From: Nitriliruptoraceae bacterium
GTDB lineage: Bacteria; Actinomycetota; Nitriliruptoria; Nitriliruptorales; Nitriliruptoraceae
Assembly (NCBI GenBank): GCA_007125475.1
Contig: SLDB01000281.1
Location: forward strand, 1 to 9,520
Length of the DNA stretch: 9,520 nt
Direction: 5' to 3'
The translations under genes and the position numbers were made by a program. The notes under the pieces were generated by a model. The model was not told the origin of the DNA. It was given only the letters and a program-made list of their open reading frames with translations, and ran no database searches. Position 1 is the first letter of the stretch. The number at the start of each line of letters is the position of its first letter. This document shows, one piece after another, positions 5,908 to 9,520 of this stretch.

Positions 5908-6000
5908 GGAGCGACCACCCGCGTGCTGGTGGAACAGACGGGCGCGGTCGACGTGAGCAGGCTCGGCGACCACCAGGGCCACCTCACCGTTGCGGAACAG
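5908..6000 (+). pseudogene. mazF: Relic of a MazF-family C-terminus
   Basis: The plus-strand frame reads GATTRVLVEQTGAVDVSRLG then DHQGHLTVAEQ. This resembles the end of PemK/MazF toxins, where a segment like V-x-x-x-Q-x-R-A-V-D-x-x-R-L-G is followed by a G-x-L-x-x-x-E helix. The usual terminal helix is missing: the frame runs straight into the promoter of the intact mazE-like gene. No N-terminal half is present upstream. It is most simply the stump of an earlier MazF replaced by, or fused to, the present module. Confidence is moderate because the match is short. Confidence 0.42.
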
Positions 6001-6020
6001 CGTCTACGGTTCCGTATACT
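5990..6020 (+). promoter_or_regulatory. Promoter of the mazE-like/mazF operon, probably leaderless
   Basis: TATACT (6015-6020) is a near-consensus -10 box, and TTGCGG (5990-5995) is a plausible -35 at a slightly long spacing of 19. The -10 ends only six bases before the antitoxin ATG at 6027. Transcription would then start at or next to the ATG, and no ribosome site precedes it. Leaderless mRNAs are common in actinobacteria. Confidence 0.6.
5993..6016. promoter_or_regulatory. Candidate autoregulatory operator over the mazEF promoter
   Basis: CGGAAC (5993-5998) and GTTCCG (6009-6014) form an inverted repeat with a 10-base spacer. TACGG-TT-CCGTA (6005-6016) is a second, tighter one. Both lie between the -35 and -10 boxes, the second overlapping the -10. 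Ribbon-helix-helix antitoxins bind short repeats in their own promoters, so conditional repression by the antitoxin or the complex is a natural inference. Confidence 0.45.
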
Positions 6021-6026
6021 GGCTCG

Positions 6027-6224
6027 ATGGCCGCCACCAAGATGCTCCGGGTCTCCGACCGCACCCACGACGGGTTCCGCCGCGAGGCGCAACGGCGTGG
6101 TGCGACCATCGACGAGGTCGCCGCGGCAGCGCTCCGGGCGCTTCGCCAGAAGGAGATGGGCGAGCAGCTCGCGGCGCCGCTCGACGACGAAGAGGCCGAG
6201 TGGCTCGATGCGTCGTTGCGGTGA
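6027..6224 (+). CDS. MazE-like antitoxin (ribbon-helix-helix type)
   Basis: The 65-aa protein pairs with the MazF toxin that overlaps its end. It has a short strand (KMLRVSD, residues 5-11), a helix (RTHDGFRREAQRRG), a turn (ATIDEV) and a second helix (AAAALRALRQKEMG), matching ribbon-helix-helix antitoxins that bind DNA as dimers. The acidic tail (DDEEAEWLDASL) probably fits into the toxin groove. ATG 6027 was chosen over an upstream in-frame start because the -10 box and the palindromes lie directly before it and the longer N-terminus reads as non-coding. It overlaps mazF by 17 bases, so the pair is translationally coupled. This is not the AbrB-fold MazE of Escherichia coli. Confidence 0.85.
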   Translation: MAATKMLRVSDRTHDGFRREAQRRGATIDEVAAAALRALRQKEMGEQLAAPLDDEEAEWLDASLR

Positions 6225-6546
6225 CGTCCAGCTCGCAGATCTGGGCGAGCCGCAGGGGCGGGAAGCTGGCTTCGCACGACCGGTCGTGGTCGTGACCGCG
6301 CAGGTGGTGCTCGATCAGGGACCAACCGTGGCGCAGGTCGTACCGCTGACCTCCGCGATCCGTGGGTACCGCTCCGAGGTGACCATCGAGCCTGATCCAG
6401 ACAACGGCCTCGAGGGGATCGCGGCAGCGCAGTGTCAGCACATCCGAGCGATCGCTGTCGAGCGGCTCGCTGAACCGATCGGCAACGTGGGCCCGCAGGC
6501 GCTGAACCAGATGCGCGAGATCCTCGCTGATCTTCTCGATCTCTGA
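6208..6546 (+). CDS. mazF: MazF/PemK-family mRNA interferase toxin
   Basis: The 112-aa endoribonuclease toxin begins MRRCGDVQLADLG, the family's usual opening strand. Catalytic features are visible: R24-P25 in FARPVVVV, and T48 in VVPLTSAI, corresponding to the Arg and Thr of MazF active sites. A central GYRSEVTIEP strand and AAAQCQHIRAI follow, where the family often has a D/C-Q-x-x-x-I segment. It ends with the helix NQMREILADLLDL. Its length is normal and no key residue is missing. The start lies within the antitoxin gene (17-base overlap). MazF enzymes cut single-stranded RNA at short motifs; which motif applies here cannot be predicted. It appears to be the last gene of its operon. Confidence 0.93.
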   Translation: MRRCGDVQLADLGEPQGREAGFARPVVVVTAQVVLDQGPTVAQVVPLTSAIRGYRSEVTIEPDPDNGLEGIAAAQCQHIRAIAVERLAEPIGNVGPQALNQMREILADLLDL

Positions 6547-7083
6547 CGAACCCCTCCACAGCCGTGATGATGGGCGTCGGCGTTCTCGCGCTCGAGCGTG
6601 GATGGTCCTCCGAGGAATCGGCGAGCGAGACCGTCGGAAGATGGACTCCCGTGTCGTGATGTAGACCGTGCGTCGGTTGTCGGGTGCGGGGTGCTGCTGG
6701 CAGGGACGGTAGGGGGAGCGACCGTGCCGTCCGCAGCATGAAGCGAAGCCTGCCGCGCTGTTGGTGGGCCCGCCGAGAGGTGGGAGACCCGGTAGACGAC
6801 GGTTCCACCCCTCGCGGTTGTGTTGGACACCTGGAACACGACGGAGGGCTCGCCTCACACGGACCCTGGGCAGCCCGTCGTGGGGTGATCGGCCCAGCCG
6901 GCGTCACCTCGCCTGCCGCCAGCCACAACCGGTCGGGGCCAGTGCCTACGGGGATCCACGTAGTCGGACGTCGGTGAATGCCGCCGCCGGCTCGTGGCTG
7001 GTGGTGGTTTCTCCAGCCGTTTCCGGGTCGGTCGACTGCGGTGCGTCGGCTGTGGCGGGGCGATGCTCGAGGTGGGCATTCAC
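6547..7083. other. Gene-poor interval between mazF and the CuA-like lipoprotein gene
   Basis: About 540 bases show no convincing gene on either strand. The ORFs here have mediocre third-position GC, no ribosome sites and no recognisable motif. The very long minus-strand frame crossing the interval is a high-GC shadow of the lipoprotein gene. No clear promoter or T-tracted terminator was found. The interval separates the accessory TA region from the respiratory-type operon and may contain that operon's promoter. Confidence 0.5.
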
Positions 7084-7090
7084 AAGGAGG
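7084..7090 (+). promoter_or_regulatory. Consensus Shine-Dalgarno of the CuA-like lipoprotein gene
   Basis: AAGGAGG followed by six bases and ATG 7097. It fixes the start just before a textbook lipoprotein signal, although the same frame is open far upstream. Confidence 0.85.
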
Positions 7091-7096
7091 ACGCCG

Positions 7097-7825
7097 ATGA
7101 GGGTCTCGACGCGGACCAGTCTGGCAGCCGTCTCGACGCTGGTGTTGTTCGCGGCGGCGTGCGGCGCCGATGAAGCGGTGCAGGAGCCGGAGGGGGCGGC
7201 GGTCGAGGAGGCCGCGGAGCCCACGGACGAGGCGGCCCAGGAGCCGGACGAGGAGCCGGCCCAGGAGCCGGAGGAGGAGCCGGGTGAGGAGCCGGACGAG
7301 GCGGTCGAAGAGACGGCCCCGGAGCCCGAGGAGGTCACGGCCTACGTGGTGGGCTACCACTGGGGCTGGGCGGTCTTCGATGAGGACGGCACCGAGCTCG
7401 ACGTGATCGAGGTGACGGTGGGCAGCGAGGTCGAGCTCATCGCGGTCAACGACCACGCCACCCACGCGATCGAGCAACTCCCCGAACCGGTCGCGGAGAC
7501 GATCACCTCGATCAGCTGGCACGACCGTGCCCATCACGACATGGAGCAGGGCCACATCCCCGACCTCGCGGAGGCCGAGGGCGTGCCGTTGGGCGAAGCA
7601 CTGACGATCGCCCACGACGGTCACGACCACATCGGCCCCGCGCAGGACCACGCGCTGCTGGTGGCCGGTGTGGGGGTCGAGGCGTTCCTGGACTCCCACG
7701 GCGACGAGCCGGCCCGGATGGTGTTCACCGTCGACGAGGAAGGGGCCTACGAGTTCCGCTGCACCGAGGAGTGCGGCCCCGGCCACGACCACCAGCGCCG
7801 GGAGATGCTCCAGGTCACCGGCTGA
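7097..7825 (+). CDS. Lipoprotein with CuA-like cupredoxin domain
   Basis: The 242-aa protein has a lipoprotein signal (RTSLAAVSTLVLFAAAC, with C22 as the lipid-attached Cys). A very acidic, Pro-rich linker (about 24-80) is followed by a cupredoxin fold (about 81-242). The fold opens with VVGYHWGWAVFDEDG, like the W-x-W strand before the CuA site of cytochrome oxidase subunit II, then NDHATHAIEQLP (118-129) with a likely His ligand. The copper loop is C222-T-E224-E-C226-G-P-G-H230, keeping the C-x-E-x-C-x-x-x-H spacing of CuA. The Met normally three residues after that His is Gln233, with Met237 further on. A His-rich insert (about 141-185) is unusual. It is probably an extracytoplasmic electron carrier for the Fe-S/NrfD pair downstream. 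It could instead be a mononuclear copper or other metal-binding protein. Confidence 0.8.
   Translation: MRVSTRTSLAAVSTLVLFAAACGADEAVQEPEGAAVEEAAEPTDEAAQEPDEEPAQEPEEEPGEEPDEAVEETAPEPEEVTAYVVGYHWGWAVFDEDGTELDVIEVTVGSEVELIAVNDHATHAIEQLPEPVAETITSISWHDRAHHDMEQGHIPDLAEAEGVPLGEALTIAHDGHDHIGPAQDHALLVAGVGVEAFLDSHGDEPARMVFTVDEEGAYEFRCTEECGPGHDHQRREMLQVTG
7233..7280 (+). repeat. 24-bp tandem repeat in the acidic linker
   Basis: Two copies of a 24-base unit beginning CGGCCCAGGAGCCGGA differ at one base and encode AQEPDEEP and AQEPEEEP. The wider linker is built from Glu-Pro repeats, so its length probably varies between strains. It acts as a flexible spacer between lipid anchor and copper domain. Confidence 0.7.
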
Positions 7826-7846
7826 CGGTCACGAAAGGATGATCCG

Positions 7847-9202
7847 ATGCGCCGCAGCGAGCACCGTCCCGATCCCCACGGTGGCTGGGAGGCCTGGGCA
7901 CACCGCGTGCTGGACGGCGCGGACACCGACGCCGACCTGGGCGTGGAGGCCGCCCGCGACGCGATGGCGGTCGCCGCCGGCGAGCTCGACGAGGACGAGT
8001 TCCGTGACCGCTACGAGAACGACTACCGCCGCCAGTTCGGCACCGACCGCCGCCCTCGACTGGTTGACGGGCTCACGCGCCCGCACACCGAGCCGGCGAT
8101 CACCGGCCGCGCGCCGGACGCCGTGGCCGGCGCGGGTGCATCCTTCGCTGGGGGGCTCGAAGCTGGGGGGCTCGAACAGGACGGCGACGGCGCAGGCGAC
8201 GGCACGGACGCCGTCAGCGGCAGCGACGAACCCCAGGTGGTCCCCCGCCGGGCGGTGCTGGGCGTGCTCGGAGGTGCCGCGGCCGGGGCGCTGTTCTTCG
8301 GCGAGCTGTTCCGGCGGGGCGCGTTCGCCTCGAGCCCCGGCATCGGGGACCCGCTGCCGCTGGCCGGTGATCCGGGGACGGGCGCCGTCACCGGGGGTGG
8401 TACGGCCGCGCCGGGCGAGGCGACCGATGTCCAGTTCGGGATGGTGATCGACCTCGAACGCTGCGATGGCTGCCTGCGGTGCGTGGATGCCTGCGTCGAG
8501 GAGAACGGGCTCTCCGAGGGGGTGCTGTGGCCCTACGTCTTCGCCTATCAGGAGCCTGGGGACGCCGACCCCCGGTATCTGCCGCGGCTGTGCCAGAACT
8601 GCACCCGGGCGCCGTGCGTGATGGTCTGCCCGACCGGGGCGCGTCACCGGCGACTCGCCGACGGGCTGGTGCTCACCGACTACGACGTGTGCATCGGGTG
8701 CCGCTACTGCCAGGTGGCCTGCCCGTACGGCGTCAACGTGTTCCAGTTCGCCGACCCGGCCACCACCGGGGGCAGCTTCACCGGCGAGCGCCGGGACGCC
8801 CGCGGTGTGGCGGTCAAGGGCGAGCCGCCCAGGGGGGTGATGGGCAAGTGCACGTTCTGTCCGCTGCGCCAGGACGACCCTGAGCGCCGGGGCACCGCGG
8901 CGTGTGTGGACGCCTGCTCGATGGAGGCGCTGCACATCGGGGACCTCAACGACCCCGACAGCGCCCCGAACCGGTATCTGGCCAAGCGGCGTGAGGAGGC
9001 CGGCGGGAACCTGCCGACCTTCCGGCTGCTGGAGGACCTGGGCACCGAGCCCAACATCATCTACATCGGCCAGCCACCCTCCGCGAAGGCCGAGCTCGTC
9101 GAGGGCGACTGGGCCTACGAGGACTGGGGGCTGACCGAGGACCGCCGCACGGTGCTCGAAGGGCCCGAGCCCTGGTTCCGCCGCCTGGCCCAGGAGGCAT
9201 GA
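7847..9202 (+). CDS. Four-[4Fe-4S] ferredoxin subunit (NrfC/PsrB/DmsB-like) with internal Tat-like segment
   Basis: The 451-aa electron-transfer subunit carries four cysteine groups in the order of NrfC/PsrB/DmsB proteins: C206-x2-C209-x2-C212-x3-C216; C249-x2-C252-x4-C257-x3-C261; C282-x2-C285-x2-C288-x3-C292; C335-x2-C338 with C353-x3-C357. That is enough for four [4Fe-4S] clusters. It is much longer than the usual 200-330 residues. A cytosolic-looking N-terminal domain (about 1-70, with GELDEDEFRDRYENDYRRQF) and a Gly/Asp-rich linker precede PRRAVLGVLGGAAAGALFFG (133-152). That segment resembles a twin-arginine signal or membrane anchor placed internally. The gene starts 21 bases after the lipoprotein stop behind AAAGGA, and its stop overlaps a possible NrfD ATG. 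It probably relays electrons between NrfD and a partner. Confidence 0.92.
   Translation: MRRSEHRPDPHGGWEAWAHRVLDGADTDADLGVEAARDAMAVAAGELDEDEFRDRYENDYRRQFGTDRRPRLVDGLTRPHTEPAITGRAPDAVAGAGASFAGGLEAGGLEQDGDGAGDGTDAVSGSDEPQVVPRRAVLGVLGGAAAGALFFGELFRRGAFASSPGIGDPLPLAGDPGTGAVTGGGTAAPGEATDVQFGMVIDLERCDGCLRCVDACVEENGLSEGVLWPYVFAYQEPGDADPRYLPRLCQNCTRAPCVMVCPTGARHRRLADGLVLTDYDVCIGCRYCQVACPYGVNVFQFADPATTGGSFTGERRDARGVAVKGEPPRGVMGKCTFCPLRQDDPERRGTAACVDACSMEALHIGDLNDPDSAPNRYLAKRREEAGGNLPTFRLLEDLGTEPNIIYIGQPPSAKAELVEGDWAYEDWGLTEDRRTVLEGPEPWFRRLAQEA
8147..8176 (+). repeat. 15-bp perfect tandem repeat in the Fe-S protein linker
   Basis: GCTGGGGGGCTCGAA occurs twice in direct succession and encodes AGGLE-AGGLE. 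It lies in the flexible linker between the N-terminal domain and the twin-arginine segment and keeps the frame. Confidence 0.85.
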
Positions 9203-9204
9203 CG

Positions 9205-9520
9205 ATGGCCACCGACACCTCGCCGCCGACTGCAAGGCCGGGCCAGGCGCCCGCGCCGGGACGGATCGACGCCATCCTGCGACCCCTGGGCCGCCCGTCG
9301 TGGCGCTGGCTGGTCGCGCTCGCGATCACGATCGCGGGGCTCACCTGGTTCGCCCAGGCATGGATCTTCCAGCTGCGGCACGGCCTGGTCGTCACCGGTC
9401 TGGGCGACTGGGGCTACGCCGGCGGGATCCCGTGGGGCTTCTACGTCGGCTCGTTCATCTGGTGGGTCGGCATCGCCCACGGCGGCATCATCGTCTCCGC
9501 GGCCGTGCGCCTGTTCCGCA
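9205..9520 (+). CDS. nrfD: NrfD/PsrC-family membrane subunit, partial (3' end outside window)
   Basis: The first 105 residues are visible. A cytosolic Pro-rich start is followed by a membrane helix (about 34-56, RWLVALAITIAGLTWFAQAW). GLGDWGYAGGIPWGFYVGSF then leads into a second helix (about 77-103, with IWWVGIAHGGIIVSAAV). The P-W-G-x-Y-V-G-x-F-x-W-W-x-G-I-A-H-G-G pattern is typical of NrfD-like quinone-binding subunits of complex iron-sulfur molybdoenzymes and alternative complex III. ATG 9205 is preferred because AGGAGG (9192-9197) lies seven bases upstream; the ATG at 9199, overlapping the Fe-S gene's TGA, is too close. It would exchange electrons with quinol and pass them to the Fe-S subunit encoded just before. 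Confidence 0.92.
   Translation, partial: MATDTSPPTARPGQAPAPGRIDAILRPLGRPSWRWLVALAITIAGLTWFAQAWIFQLRHGLVVTGLGDWGYAGGIPWGFYVGSFIWWVGIAHGGIIVSAAVRLFR

Noticed and set aside
5838..6026. N-terminal extension of the MazE-like antitoxin to 128 aa
   Set aside because: The extension crosses a near-consensus promoter and palindromes, is Arg/Pro-rich and unlike antitoxins. ATG 6027 gives a normal ribbon-helix-helix protein.
6684..6977. 97-aa plus-strand ORF between mazF and the lipoprotein gene
   Set aside because: It has third-position GC only slightly above random, no ribosome site, no recognisable domain and an odd composition.
5984..7792. 602-aa minus-strand open frame
   Set aside because: It is antisense to mazF and the CuA-like lipoprotein. 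Its sequence mirrors their codons, has no ribosome site or motif, and the opposite-strand genes are clearly real. Long shadow frames are expected at this GC content.
1..9520. CRISPR array or phage-type regular repeats
   Set aside because: I saw no set of three or more evenly spaced repeats. The only repeats found were the VOC duplication and two short in-gene tandem repeats.

Overview
This is high-GC DNA, roughly two-thirds G+C, with strong GC bias at third codon positions, GTG as well as ATG starts, and AGGAGG-type ribosome sites. It looks like an actinobacterial chromosome. No rRNA, tRNA or other taxonomic marker is present, so anything more precise would be a guess.

Left part (1-1930, genes on the minus strand). 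A membrane-anchored GGDEF diguanylate cyclase (809-1927) has an intact GGEEF active site and inhibitory I-site. Downstream of it lie a strong hairpin (633-657), a 48-nt nested palindromic element (668-715), and a 46-aa acidic peptide gene (309-449) with a perfect Shine-Dalgarno and a double-glycine-like motif. The left edge carries what looks like a frameshifted gene remnant.

Middle part (1930-6550) is an accessory patchwork of toxin-antitoxin (TA) genes and gene debris. It contains: a transposase C-terminal relic with a possible insertion sequence end; an AbiEii/MNT-type nucleotidyltransferase with a 90-aa partner; a small unknown GTG-start ORF; a 72-bp duplicated fragment of a VOC (glyoxalase-fold) gene; a frame-disrupted antitoxin-like gene translationally coupled to an intact PIN-domain toxin; a VOC gene with no usable start codon; an SRPBCC-domain protein; a relic of a MazF C-terminus; and an intact mazE-like/mazF pair with a promoter that looks leaderless and has palindromes over it.

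Right part (7097-9520, plus strand) is a tight operon of a different kind. It encodes a lipoprotein with a CuA-like copper-site motif, a four-[4Fe-4S] ferredoxin subunit with an internal twin-arginine segment, and the start of a NrfD-family quinone-interacting membrane subunit that runs off the window. Together they suggest a membrane-bound quinone/electron-transfer module in which electrons pass between the quinone pool (NrfD), an Fe-S wire and an extracytoplasmic copper lipoprotein. A catalytic subunit may lie beyond the window. This operon and the TA patchwork are the most interesting parts.
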